A stretch of 64,000 bases of DNA from Silurus meridionalis. Taxonomy: Eukaryota; Chordata; Actinopteri; Siluriformes; Siluridae. Below are positions 21,853 to 33,600 of this stretch, piece after piece (the stretch's first letter is position 1; every line of letters begins with the position of its first letter). Both the position numbers and the translations under genes were made by a program. The notes beneath the pieces are model-generated. The model saw nothing but the letters and a program-made list of their open reading frames with translations. It did no database searches and was not told the DNA's origin. The DNA is taken from positions 11,603,212 through 11,667,211 of the forward strand of contig NC_060911.1 in assembly GCF_014805685.1 (NCBI RefSeq). The letters run 5' to 3'.

Positions 21853-22640
21853 TTTAATTGAATTGAATTCAATTCAATTCATTTTTAATTGTATAGCACT
21901 TTAAACAATGAACATTGTCTCAAAGCAGCTTTACACAGATAATGTGGTGATTAAAAGTGAATATGTTCTTTATGAGTAAGTTTGTCCCTGATGAGCGAGC
22001 CGGTGGCGACTGTGGCAAGAAAAGAACTCCCCGAGATGGCATAAGGGAGAACCCTTGAGAGGAACCAGATTCAAGAGGGAACATATCCTCATCTGGGTTG
22101 CACCGAATGTCCATTTGTAGCCGATATACAATGTTGCGAGGTACAGTGATGATGATCAGAAGCGAACTGTATTCCTGAGTCCGTGTAGGAGACTGTTGAC
22201 ATTAACTACAGTCCAATCCATCCTCAAAGCCTCAGAGCCTAAGGAGCAAGTTTAACTTGACTGAGAGAGAGAGAGAGAGAGAAGAGGGTGACAGGAAGAG
22301 AAGGATATGGATTATTAAGTGTCCTTATTGTTGTATAAAAGTTAATGTCACTGTGCAGTTTGGACTCCGGCAAAACTCGCTATGTCAGCATAACTAAAAG
22401 GGAGAACCAAAAGGTATTACAGACATGAGGGATCTCTGGGATAAGAGACGACCCACCACACCACCATCAACAAACCTGAGTGAATGTGTGAATGTGAGGG
22501 GACGACTGCATACAAAAATCCCAGTTCACCAAACACTCTATATCCATGTTCCCTTCAGATCTGAGTCTTTACCTAAGAAAAAATCCACTGATTAAAGGCT
22601 TGACTGAATAAATATGTTTTCAACCTTGACTTCACGAGAC
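21853..22640. repeat. Dispersed fish repeat with AATTC-rich head, long copy
   Basis: Longest copy of the repeat seen at 5531 and 13141. It continues past the GTCCAATCCATCCTCAAA word through a (GA)n run (22263-22284) to an end near GACTGAATAAATATG. It sits between the LTR and gag of the chromovirus. Confidence 0.7.
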
Positions 22641-23167
22641 ACTTCAACGAGGTATTTAAAACCGCCCCCGGGGACACCTCAACCGCCGATCAGCTGCTCA
22701 ACCTCCGCCAGGGAACAGACAACAAATTACAGCCTCCGTTTTCGCACTCTGGCGGCATCTGCTGGTTGGAACGAGAAAGCACTGCTGGCAATGTATCGCA
22801 TGGGATTAAATCAGGAGCTCCGGCTGGCAATGGCCACATATGAGGACTCTCTTGGGTTGGCAGCTTTTATCCAGAGATCCATCCGGGTTTCTCAACACCT
22901 GGCAGCCTGCAGGACTCCAAAGGCCGAACCAGCTCAAGCAGTGGCTGTGTCACCAGCTCCTGAACCCGAACCCATGCAGCTCGGGTCACAGCGGCTGTCT
23001 CAACAGGAAAGGGAGCGCCGGTGGGCAGCCAGAGCGTGTCTCTACTGTGGAGAGAGAGGACATCGCGTGGCCCGATGTCCTGTTTGGCCTCCTCGTCGGA
23101 CGGTGAGTACTGTTACGCTTTCCTCCGAAATTACTCACTTTACTGGTTGCTCACCATCACCTTGGTA
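22641..23167 (+). pseudogene. Chromovirus gag
   Basis: Begins in one frame with HFNEVFKTAPGDTSTADQLL, then continues in another with YSLRFRTLAASAGWNEKALL, a capsid-like block, LAMYRMGLNQELRLAMATYE, and the zinc knuckle CLYCGERGHRVARC (Cys-x2-Cys-x4-His-x4-Cys) near 23040. Gag binds and packages element RNA. At least one frameshift before the capsid block and loss of the N-terminus make it non-functional. Confidence 0.85.
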
Positions 23168-23574
23168 ACCCCCTCTCTCTCTGTCTGTCGCGGCCTTAGT
23201 CGACTAAGAGTGTCTAGAGTGTCTAAGATTGTCTAGAACCCCTCCCGCTACGCCGGCAGCGGGGATCTCAGGAATTGGCTGTGCAGACCTTTAGGAAAAG
23301 GCAAGATTAAGTATTGTACTCCACTCATCGTCCTCCAAGTCGGGGTGCTACACCATGAGGAAATACAACTTCTCATGCTGGAGGATTCTACAGTGGACGT
23401 GATCCTGGGTCGTCCCTAGCCAAGCACTCCCCCATGTGTTCCTGGGACCCATGAGACATCTTGGAGTGGAGTCCTGCCTGCTGGCAGAAATGTTTACATC
23501 CACTCCCAACTCCCATCCAAACAACCTTGACCCTGGCAGAAACTCAGGTGGAAGGAGCTCCCTAGCCCGTTTGG

Positions 23575-24920
23575 GTGGAGATCCCACAGGAATATCACGT
23601 CTTCTCTGACGTCTTCTGTAAGGAGCCCACTCAGTTACCCACACACCGGCCTTGGGACTGTGCCATCGACCTGATACCGGGGGCCAAGCTGCCGAAGGGT
23701 CGGGTCTATCCCCTGTACGTCGCGCAATGGAGGGTTACATCCAACAGGCCCTCCAACAGGGCTTTATCACCCAGGCTTCCTTCCCGGCAGCATCTAGCTT
23801 CTTTTTTGTGGAAAAGCAGGACGGGGGATTGCATGGACTACAGGGGCCTGAATGCACAGATTTCCCCGCTTCCATATCCACTCCCACTGGTCTCAGTGGC
23901 CCTGAAGGACCTGCGTGAGGCTTGCGTCTTCACCAAGCTGGATCTCAAAAGTGCGTATAACTTGGTGCGTGTCCGTAAGGGGGACAAGTGGAAGACAGCA
24001 TTCATTACCCCCTCTGGCCACTATGAGTACCGGGTCATGCCGTATGGTCTTTTCATTGCTCCGGCAGTCTTTTAGAACTTCATGAACGAGGTTTTCCTCC
24101 CTTCCTCCACCGGTTTGTGATCGTATACATTGACAACATCCTGATTTATTCCAGGACACTGTGAGAACATCCCAACCATGTCACCCAAGTCCGTAAACTG
24201 CTGCGGGAACACCGGCTGTATCTCAACCTCCCCAAGTGTGAGTTCCATCGCTCAGAGGTACAGTTCCTGGGTTACATCATCGACACAGCAGGTATCAGGA
24301 TGGATGAGAGGAAGGTGACGGCAGTACGGGACTGGCCGGTTCCCACTTCAATCACGGAGCTCCAGAGGTTTCTAAGGTTTGCCAACTTTTACCGCCGGTT
24401 CATAGGGGGCTTCAGCCAGGTTACTGCTCCACTCACGTCCCTCCTGTGGGGAAAAGCCAAGACTCTCTTCTGGACCCCAGAGGAGCAGAGGGCCTTGGAG
24501 GAGTTATGCAAAAGGCTGCTCCGCTTCTCCATCATCCTGACCCCCAGCTCCCATTTGTTGTCGAGGTAGTAGCGTTGTCCACAGGCATAGGGGCCACCCT
24601 CTCCCAGTAGTCTTGGAGCGGCTATCAGGGGGGCGCCTATTTCTCAAAAAAGCTGTCCTCGGCCAAACAGAACTATGATATTGGGAACTGAGAGCTCCTA
24701 GCCATCAAGCTGGCCCTGGAGGAGTGGCGACATTGGCTGGAGGGTGCCATTCATCCATTCACTGTCAGCACAGATCACAAGAACCTCCAGTACCTCAGAG
24801 AGGCCAAGCGCTTAAACCCCCATCAGGCACGATGGGCTCTCTTCTTTACCCGGTTTAAGTTCAGTATCACCTACTGGCCAGGGTCGAAGAATGGTAAGGC
24901 CGATGCGCTCTCCAGGGTTT
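23575..24920 (+). pseudogene. Chromovirus reverse transcriptase and RNase H
   Basis: RT starts with [20 protein letters not shown] and runs through [20 protein letters not shown] (motif A) to [12 protein letters not shown] and a stop (24073). The catalytic box appears near 24125 in another frame as VYIDNILIYS, so the second Asp of YIDD is Asn. [19 protein letters not shown] follows at 24360, and RNase H pieces ([20 protein letters not shown] near 24768) lie after several stops. The mutated active site alone would abolish activity. Confidence 0.85.
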
Positions 24921-25082
24921 ATGGGCCTGAAGAACCCTCCGAGCAAGGGCCCATTTTGCCTGCTACGCTCATCCTGAGCCCAATTATATGGGAGATGGAC
25001 CAGATCAACCGCACGGCCACACAGAGGGAACCTGTGCCCCCTGGTTGCCTTAGGAACCGTACTTTTGTTCCTCAAGAGTGTT

Positions 25083-26143
25083 GACAGGCCTTACTGAGCG
25101 CAATACATGAAGTCCCAGGGCACGCTCAGGGCACGCAGCTAGAAGGCAGACCCTAAAACTGGTTCAGGGGCGATACTGGTGGCCAGGGATGAGCAACACA
25201 GTGGCGGAGTTCGTAAGGGGATGCAACATCTGTGCCATCTCAAAGACTCCCCGGAGTGGACAAACTCATCCCCCTGCCTACTCCTCAATGGCCGTGGTCG
25301 CACATTGGCATTGACTTTGTAACGGCCTTGTCAGAAGGTTTCACCTGCATTCTGGTGGTCGTCGATCGGTTCTCCTAAGCCTGCCGCTTTGTCCCTCTCC
25401 GAGACCTCCCCATGGCCTTGGAAACAGCAGAAGCACTATTTTATCATGTCTTCCGCAACTTCGGCCTCCTAGAGGAGAGTGTCAGACTGGGGCTCTCAGT
25501 TCACCTCACATGTCTGGAGAGCATTATTCCAGCTACTGGGAGTCACAGTCAATCTGTCATCCGGTTACCACCCCCAGTCGAATGGCCAAACCGAGCGGAA
25601 GGGCTGAATACGCGCAGAACACGTTGCGCCAGTACACCACAGGACTCATGCCCTTTCAATCCGTGTTGAGTTTTCAACCCCCACTGTTTCCCTGTTCCGA
25701 TGAGCCTTCCAATGTGCCCGCGGTGGACCACTGGTTTCGGGAGTGTCCGGACATGGGAGGCCGCACACACTTAATTGCGCAGGTCAGTGAGGGAGACCCG
25801 CCGACATGCGGATGTGTGAAGATCGTATCCCCATCTTACAGGCCCAGAGCCTGGGTCTGGCTGTCCACCAAGGATCTCCGACTGCGGCTCCCCTGCAGGA
25901 AGCTGAGCCCCTGGTACAGCGGGCCATTTAGGATCGAGCGGCGGATCAACAAGGCGGCCTATCGGCTGGAACTTCCACCACTGTACCGGATTCACCCCAC
26001 CATCCACGTATCACTTCTCAAGCCGTACACTCCATCGACCACTCAACGCTCCAGTGAGGTCAGGCCCCCTCCGCCGGAGGTATTGGATCAACCCTTGGTC
26101 TATTTGGTGCGAGAAGTGCTGGACTCTTGTCATCGGGGCAGAG
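25083..26143 (+). pseudogene. Chromovirus integrase and first half of chromodomain
   Basis: Degenerate integrase core: [20 protein letters not shown] (first catalytic Asp region) near 25305, then shifted blocks. The C-terminal part is open (25690-26143) with PWYSGPFRIERRINKAAYRL and IHPTIHVSLLKPYTP, the usual lead into a chromodomain. The chromodomain starts VYLVREVLDSCHRGRGLE and is cut at the codon for Glu by the hAT insertion. Confidence 0.8.
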
Positions 26144-26361
26144 GCCTAGAGCAGGGGTGGCCAACCCGCGGCTCGCGGGTGGTTTCATGCAGCTCTTACG
26201 TTTGTGTTTGTTTGTTTTTTTAATGTGCGTGTTCGCTTCGCTTGAGTTCAATACGGTATTTTAAGACGTAAATGAGCTTGCCCTTACTGGAAAACTTTGC
26301 GGTATATCAGACGAAACACAATTGTAATGACGCAATAAAAAAGCACAGCCAGAACACGGTT

Positions 26362-26793
26362 TAGTGATGGAAGTCCGATTCTTTTTTGTGAATCAGTTCT
26401 TTCAGACAGTTCGTTTCAAAGAACCGGTTCAAAAAAACGGTTCACCAGTTCTTTTACGTCCTTACGTCATGACGTCATGCATATCCAAATATCATCTCGG
26501 CGGATTAACATACACACTAAATAAATTTAAATAATATTTAAATAAAGTCATGTCTATTGCATGAGGGCATATAGCTTATCCGTTTAAATTAAATCATCTC
26601 AGAAATGTTCCTTACGTTTACGTTTTGCACTAAATAACCCAACACAGGCACTGATGTGCAAAACGTTGATGTTTTAAGTTGTTAGTAAATAAACTTACTT
26701 TTCATTTAAGTCCTCAGTTCACCTGTGCTCATATATCAGCAGCGCAACACCAGCCTTACAGTGGTGTCGAATGCATCTGTTTCGGAGTCCAAA

Positions 26794-26833
<40 letters not shown>

Positions 26834-27242
26834 TAATGTCAGACAGCATGCGTACTGCACATGCTCAGTATCAACAATTTGTTGGTATCAGTAGTATGTC
26901 GGACGTGTCCGAAAGAAACAGTTCTTGATACAGTACTGGTGACTCGAGAACAGCAGTATGTGCGCTACTCGGAATCGGCAGGTATGCACATGCTCAGTGA
27001 TGATCACTTGTTCAGCAGCATCTTTCAGTTTAATGCGTGTACTGTTGGAGAAACTAAAGAAGAACCCCATTTTTAGGGATATCGATTTATTTTGAGTTGG
27101 ATAGATGGTCATACACATTTAAAAGTGAGTAACTTGAGTAATTTTGTTGATTAGTGCTGATTTGAGACGCGAACTGGTTCGACTGGTTCACTAAAAAGAA
27201 CCAGTTCAAATGAACGATTCGTTCACGAACCGGACATCACTA
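26362..27242. mobile_element. Non-autonomous hAT element nested in the first hAT
   Basis: Ends TAGTGATGGAAGTCCG and CGGACATCACTA are flanked by the 8-bp duplication ACACGGTT (26354-26361, 27243-27250). Subterminal GAACCGGTTC-type words repeat near both ends, as expected for transposase binding. It contains a (TG)n run at 26796-26830. No transposase frame is seen. Confidence 0.9.
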
Positions 27243-27284
27243 ACACGGTTATCTGGATAAAAGCCAACATGTCTGCGGATAGCG

Positions 27285-27522
27285 GTTTGCAAAACATGCA
27301 ATGCTGAAATTTCAAGAGGGGGTGTAATTGCAAAGAGTTTCTCCAAGTCGTGTTTAATTTATCACCTGGAATCTAAACATCCTGATTGCATAAAAGTAGT
27401 CAATCCGAGAATGTGCACTCCGTCTGTAGTGGACGTTTTTAAAAAGGCAGGAAAGTTTTCCAGTTATGGTGCTAAGGCAAATGGCATAACACAAAAAATT
27501 ATGGATTTCATTGACTTTTGAA
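27285..27522 (+). pseudogene. hAT BED-type zinc finger fragment
   Basis: Encodes AVCKTCNAEISRGG followed by a YHLESKHPD segment: Cys-x2-Cys and His-x4-His spaced as in BED fingers, which bind transposon ends. It then reads VVDVFKKAGKFSSYG and ends at a stop after IMDFIDF. The DDE catalytic core does not follow; only short non-coding sequence separates it from a hAT-like end. Confidence 0.75.
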
Positions 27523-27699
27523 TTGAATTTTCATCCCTAAAATATTATCATTGGCCCTCTGACACAATTCAGGTTTCTCATGTGGACCCTTGTAAAAAAT
27601 AATTGCCCACCGCTGCGGTATATTCATCTCACGCACATGCGCATTTGACGAAAATACCATATTGAACTCAAACGAAGTGAACACGCACATAAAAAAAAA

Positions 27700-27868
27700 A
27701 AAAACACAAACAAAGTCCTTGTTTTCTACACTGAAACACGTGAAATCAAAGCATCGCTCTGTTTTGACTGATACCCATGTGAAAGATTTGCTTTGCGAGG
27801 CAACAACAGAATACGAGCCAGATTTGAAGGGGATTGTTCAAGGCAAGGAATGCCAAAAGTCCCACTAA
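27700..27868 (+). pseudogene. hAT transposase C-terminal fragment
   Basis: The frame reads FSTLKHVKSKHRSVLTDTHV, then KDLLCEATTEYEPDLKGIV and a stop. This is the C-terminal dimerisation segment of hAT transposases of the ZBED/GTF2I-like type. The catalytic core upstream is absent. Confidence 0.75.
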
Positions 27869-28066
27869 GTAACATGCATAGTAAAAGAAAAACGCTATTG
27901 TAAATTATTATATTTTTGTTTGTAGACTTGGGTAAACTAAGAGTTTGTATGTGTGAGACAGTGCAGTGTACATTGTTGAAAATGACTGTCCTGTGGTCTT
28001 AGAACTGTAGGAGTCAATTTCTGCCATTATGTTGGTGTGACATTTACAATAAATCTGGATGAGCAG

Positions 28067-28070
<4 letters not shown>

Positions 28071-28127
<57 letters not shown>
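28071..28127. repeat. (TG)n microsatellite
   Basis: Uninterrupted TG dinucleotides inside the outer hAT element. Confidence 0.95.
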
Positions 28128-28129
<2 letters not shown>

Positions 28130-28204
28130 ATGTGACTCTTTGCGGTAACACAGTAAAAAACGTGGCTCTCGGTCTCTGACTGGTTGGCCACCCATGGCCT
28201 AGAG

Positions 28205-28437
28205 TGGACTGGACTACGGCCCAGAGGAACGGTCATGGGTGGCGAGGCAGCACATATTGGATCCAGCACTACTGGAGAAGTTCAACGCTGCTCATCCACA
28301 TTGTCCAGTGCCCTGTGGTCGAGGCCGGCCCAGGTGCAAGGTTAGGGCGTCAGGAGCCGCCCCAGGAGGAGGGGATACTGTCAGGGATCCACCAGCCACA
28401 CCTTCACCTATCACTCCAAGCAGCTCTCCCACTTACT
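28205..28437 (+). pseudogene. Second half of the chromodomain and pol C-terminus
   Basis: After the hAT, the frame [20 protein letters not shown] continues the chromodomain exactly where it broke off, followed by GRGRPRCK and a Gly-rich tail. The stop lies inside the 3' LTR. Chromodomains guide integration toward marked chromatin. Confidence 0.85.
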
Positions 28438-28742
28438 AATCAGCTACACCCAGCCCTCATCAGTTCTCACGCTACATAACCCCCGTTCCTCCACCAGCTC
28501 ATTGTCCGTTCTACAGTTTAGGCTAAGGAACACTGTCGGACCACCCAAGCATCTCAGTTTGGTTTATCTTTGTTTACGAGACTGTGTGTTTTGTGTGCTA
28601 TAGTCTAGTCACAGCTTTCACCAGGATTAGTTTACCTGGCGTTTCTTGGTGGTTTGCCGTTTTCTGCTTTGCCCTGTTGTTTTTTCATCAAAAACCCTTT
28701 GTGGATTCTACTTCGGTTTCCGGCACGTTCTTTCACCTGACA
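28379..28742 (+). repeat. 3' LTR of the chromovirus
   Basis: Begins TGTCAGGGATCC and ends CACCTGACA, preceded by a G-rich polypurine stretch (GGAGGAGGGGA). Length 364 nt. Confidence 0.8.
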
Positions 28743-28987
28743 ATTATTTAGAAACAAATCATTTGTGACCAATATTTTCTATGTAGATCAAATTTTTAAA
28801 CTCTTTCTCGAGCGCGTTCCCTCAGCACCGCTATAAACAGATTTACATGGCAGAGGTAGAGCTGCATCTTTCTGCAGACAGAACAGGAAAAGAACCTCTG
28901 GTTTTATTTGATCTTTTTTTTTTTGTTGCACTACAAAGGCATGTTTGTGATGCCATGTGTAAAAAGTCAGAAGGCTCTTAAGTAAAT
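28743..28987. other. Unassigned sequence
   Basis: No ORF or repeat that I recognise. Confidence 0.5.
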
Positions 28988-29257
<270 letters not shown>

Positions 29258-29339
29258 CTATTGATTATTATTTGGACTAGGAACAGGAAATTCAACCATC
29301 ACTTCCGGTATCACAATGGTATAAATATGAGGTAACACA

Positions 29340-29890
29340 ACAGCCCTATTCTCGTATTAATTTATTACTGTGTGTAAGAAAATAGAATATGTTGCGATGT
29401 GCAGCAAAAGGTTGTTGAGCTTCACAAAAAATTGCAAAAGAAATAGAAATACAATAAGAAATACCCGTTTCCACCAACAGGGCAATGATGAAGAAGGTAA
29501 AGTGTACTAAAAATGAAGAGTATTGTGAAGAGGATTTTTTTGGTTCAGGTGGTCAGAATTCTCAAAGGATCACAGCTGGAGAATTGCAGAAAATATTTGG
29601 GGCCCAAAAAAGTCTCCAAAACTACACTCTGATGTCTCCTGGATCACCACTACAGGTTGTTTGGAAGGGTTGTAAGAAAAATGCTGTGCACTCATTCAAA
29701 CTACAAACTCTTCAGCTTGCCAGACAACGTGGACTCTCAAAAGAGATTTTTTTTGGAAATAAAACCAGATGTGGGTTTGGTGGACACACACAGAGGAAGC
29801 TTAATAAAAAAGTACCTCATGGTTTAATATGGTGGTGGCGCTTTAATATTTCAGGGCTCTTTTTCTGCCAGATGGCAATATTAGTGGGGG
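29340..29890 (+). mobile_element. Tc1/mariner transposase relic
   Basis: Blocks resembling a fish Tc1-like transposase survive in different frames: a KDHSWRIAENIWGPKKSPKL word (helix-turn-helix side) and the stretch around 29810-29880, where AAGTACCTCATGG…TATGGTGGTGGC…TTTTCTGCCAG parallels the usual catalytic region. The 161-codon open frame at 29485 is not in the transposase frame throughout. Dead. Confidence 0.55.
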
Positions 29891-30059
29891 GCATTGTATA
29901 CAGTGTGTGTACGAAGTGTATGGATTACAGATTGCCGTATTATCAAGACGGAGAAGTAGCATGTGTTTAAATGGGAAGGCAGGCAGTGGTCAAACCACTG
30001 TGAGGAAGGGGAGGGGGAACTCAACTGTTTCTAAATGCATTTTTTTTTTCTACTTACAC

Positions 30060-30184
30060 AATTATTTAGGTATACATACATATATTTGTCACAATAGAGA
30101 GTGCGATATTGCTCGCAGGCCATGCTCACGGGCCGGATTTAATTGTACGTCGGGCCAGATTTGACACTGAGTTTGACACCCCTG
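30060..30184. mobile_element. hAT-type right end fragment
   Basis: Ends with GGGCCAGATTTGACACTGAG then TTTGACACCCCTG, a classic hAT terminus (complement of CAGGGGTGTCAAA). The left end was not found, so the size is unknown. Confidence 0.5.
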
Positions 30185-30203
30185 ATCTATGTGAAGACAC
30201 TGA

Positions 30204-30416
30204 TCATTCACTCCCAACCCCCGTTCGTTATTGAATGTGTTGGACGCTACGTACTGGTTGTATGGGTTGTTTGTTTTGTGCTTATGTCTATGTCTTCCGC
30301 TCCGCTCTGTCCGGACTCCACAATCCCGCATCGCCGCGCTTCACCTCCCCGCGCATCTCGGGTCAGCTAGCGCACCTCGGACTCTCTCAACATAAGGACT
30401 GCCGTGTGCTTGTGCT

Positions 30417-30468
<52 letters not shown>

Positions 30469-30557
30469 CGTGTGTCTCTCTCTCCCTCACGCTTGTATTA
30501 AAACTCGAGCGAGCTGTACTCCGGCTTCCGCCTTCTGTTTTCGCTCGCACCCTGACA
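30204..30557 (+). repeat. 5' LTR, left-truncated
   Basis: Aligns with 33931-34287; ends CACCCTGACA. It differs from the 3' LTR at several bases (for example CCGCTCCGCTC versus CCGTTCCGTTC) and has a longer uninterrupted TG run (30420-30467). Confidence 0.85.
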
Positions 30558-30617
30558 GAATAACGAACCTCCTGAAAAGGATATAATAAAAAATAAATAA
30601 ATAAATAAAATGATCGG

Positions 30618-33600
30618 TTGTTGCCGTGGTCCCGGCGCGATCCCAACCTCGGATGGAGGATTCGCTGTGCCGCGATGAAACGACGGCCGAGCTCCGCCTC
30701 GGGGAAAACCCGAAAACCCGCTGCCGTTTCACGCGGATCATGCTCGGCAGCGCCACGCCCCCGTGATGACGTCATGGATTTCCCGGCTCGCTTCTCCGGC
30801 GACAGGGCTGAGTGGGGCGGATTTATATGGAGCGTTGGTGAATATATATATTCACCACTGTGTGTGTGCTCGTGTGTCTCTCTCTCCCTCACGCTTGTAT
30901 TAAAACTCGAGCGAGCTGTACTCCGGCTTCCGCCTTCTGTTTTCGCTCGCACCCTGACAAATACACATCATCAGAAGCTTTTGAACATGAACCATCTACA
31001 CATAGACTCTTATTCATCCTCTTACCCCACTGAAGCAGACAAGATCGCCCTCCACATTTCTCTGCTGTCTGGAGAATCCCTCTCTCTGGCCAGTGAGTTG
31101 TGGAGCGCCTCTGGTGGCGAATTCGGCTCGTGCGCCCGGTTTATCCGGCTTCTCACCCGGGAACTAGGGATGGTCACCGCAGATCTCCACCATCTCTCTC
31201 CCGTTACCGAAAGCACGATTCCGCTCCAGTGTTTACCGAAGAGCTCCGTTCCGCACCAGAGTTTCCCCGAGAGCGCCCCTCCGTCCCAGGACCTCCGGGG
31301 GATTTCCACCCTGCTCCAGGCCCTGCACCAGGCCCTCCAGGATGGCTCTGCTCCACCCCAGGACCTCCAGGAGATCTCCGCCCTGCTCCAGGCCCTTCAG
31401 GATGGCTCCACTCCGCCCCAGGGCCTCCAGGAGATCCTCAGCCTGCTCCAGGACCTCCAAGAGAGCGTAGCTCCGCCCCAGGACCTCCAGGAGAGCGTAG
31501 CTCCGCTCCAGGACCTTCAGGAGAGAACAGCTTTGCTTCAGAGTTTCCCGGACAGCTCTGTTCCACTCCAAGGTTTCCAGGACAGCCCCTTCCTGTTCCA
31601 GGTCGTCCAGGAGAGCTCAGCTCCGTTCCAGGTCGTCCAGAAAAGCGCAGCTCTGCCCCAGGACCTCTACAAGAACGCAGCTCTGCCCCAGGACCTCTAC
31701 GAGAGCACAGCTCTGCCCCAGGACCTCCACGAAAGCGCAGCTCTGCCCCAGGACCTCCACGAGAGCTTGGTTCTGCTCCAGGACCTCCACAAGAGCTCAG
31801 TTCTGCTCCAGGACCTCCACGAGAGCTCAGCTCTGCTCCAGGCCTCCACAGAAAGCTCCTCTCTGTCACAGAGTGTCTCCGAGAGCTCCTCTCCGCTTCA
31901 GAGTCCTGAAAAGAGCTCCGTCCCACTTCAGAGTCCTGAAGAGAGCTCTGTTCCGCTTCAGGACCTCCAGGACAGCTCCGTTCCACCCCGGAGCTTCCCA
32001 GTGCACTCAGCTCAGCCCCAAGGCTGCGAAAGGGACGTCGCACAGCCGTCTGGCCGTGAAGGGGAAGTCGCACCGCCGTCTGGCCAAGAAAAGGACGTCG
32101 TACCGCCGCCTGGACGCGAAAGGGATGTCGTACCGCCGCCTCACGGTCTCCCCGAAGGCGACGACTCGGCTCACGGTCTCCCAGAAGGCGACTGCTTGCC
32201 TCACTGTTCCCCTGGAGGTGAGGCCATGTCACAGGGTTCCGCTCCCGGTGAAGCCACGTCGCAGAGATTCTCTCTGCCCCAGAGCATTCCTGAGAGCTCC
32301 TCTCCGCTCCACAGAGTCTCCGAGAGCTCCTCTCCGCTCCACAGAGTCTCCGAGAGCTCCTCTCCGCTCCACAGAGTCTCCGAGAGCTCCTCTCCGCTCC
32401 ACAGAGTCTCTGAGAGCTCCTCTCTGCTGCAGCACGTCCCGCCTCCGAGCTCCACTGATGGCGACGTCTTGCCTTCGTGCGACTCCGATGGCGACGTCAT
32501 GCCTTCGAGCACCTCCAAAGACGACGTCACGCCTCTGAGCTCCTCCAATGGCGACGTGTCGCCCATGAGCTCCGCCGGCGACGTCTCGCTCTTGGGCACC
32601 CCTGCAGGCGACATCACGCCTCCGAGCTCCTCCGATGGCGACGTCTCGCCTCAGAGCTCCTCCTTCGACGACGTCTCGCTCCCGAGCTTCCTGGAAGGCG
32701 ACGTCTCGCCCCAGAGCTCCTCCTCTGACGACGTCTCGCTCCCGAGCTTCCTGGAAGGCGACGTCTCGCCCCAGAGCTCCTCCTCTGACGACGTCTCGCT
32801 CCCGAGCTTCCTGGGAGGCGACGTCTCGCCCCAGAGCTCCTCCTCTGACGACGTCTCGCTCCCGGGCTTCCTGAAAGGCGACGTCTCGCCCCAGAGCTCC
32901 TCCTTTGACGACGTCTCGCCTCCGGGCTCCTCCGATGGCGGCGTCTCGCCTCCGGGCTCCTCCGATGGCGGCGTCTCGCCTCCGGGCTCCTCCGATGGTG
33001 GCGTCTCGCCTCCGGGCTCCTTCGATGGCAACGTCTCGCCTCCGGGCTCCTCTGATGGTGGCGTCCCGCCTCTGAACTCCACCGTGGACGTCACTGGGCC
33101 TCTGGACACCACCGGGGTCGTTTTTCTGCTTCCGGGCTCAACTGGGTGCATCACTCGTACTCCGATCTCCACTACGGACGTAGCTCCGATCCAGACCTCC
33201 CCATTGGGCGTCTGTCCGACCCTGATCGCCGCCAAGGGCATCACTCAGTCTCAGGTCTCTGCTGTGGAGGTCGCTCAACCTCGGGACTCCGCTGCGGGCG
33301 CAGCTTGGTCCTTATCCGACGCTGGAGCTGTCTCACTGCCTCCTGGCTCCGCCAAAGACGTCCCTTCGTCCCTGGTCTCCGCTACAGGCAGCTCTCCGTC
33401 CCCGGTCGCCGCTGGAGCTGTTTCTCCAGCCTTCGTCCTGGCTCCGATCTTCACCAGAGGTTTCGCTCCGATTCTGGCCTCCGCAATGAGCTACGCGCCG
33501 TTTCGGACCTCCGCTGGGAGCATGGTTCTGTCCTGTGCCTTCGGGATGGGCATCCTCCGGTTCCTGCGCTTCGCCTGGGCTGTCGCCCCGCCTCGGGTCC

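Larger units (their letters stand above)
26152..28196. mobile_element. hAT transposon (composite) in the chromodomain
   Basis: Ends CAGGGGTGGCCAACC and the complement of CATGGGTGGCCAACC, flanked by the 8-bp duplication GCCTAGAG (26144-26151, 28197-28204). Inside are a BED-type zinc finger frame (about 27285-27522) and the hAT C-terminal block (27700-27868). Between them, at about 27595-27612, is a word like a hAT 3' end (AATAATTGCCCACC). Sequence at 27640-27700 is an inverted copy of 26213-26275, so at least two related hAT copies seem to be merged here. Confidence 0.85.
21716..28742 (+). mobile_element. Chromovirus-type Ty3/gypsy element, decayed, with nested insertions
   Basis: A 5' LTR fragment (21716-21769) and a complete 3' LTR (28379-28742) share an almost identical terminal block. 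Between them lie gag, RT, RNase H, integrase and a chromodomain, all with stops or shifts. A dispersed repeat (21853-22640) separates the 5' LTR from gag, and a hAT cluster (26152-28196) splits the chromodomain. Gag and pol blocks resemble sushi-like fish chromoviruses. The left part of the 5' LTR is gone, so no target duplication can be read. Confidence 0.85.

Noticed and set aside
31438..32232. 264-codon minus-strand frame, and 269-codon plus-strand frame at 31100, in the repeat array
   Set aside because: A repeat with a period divisible by three leaves several frames open. The main plus frame has gag at its start and reads through the whole array, so these are shadows.
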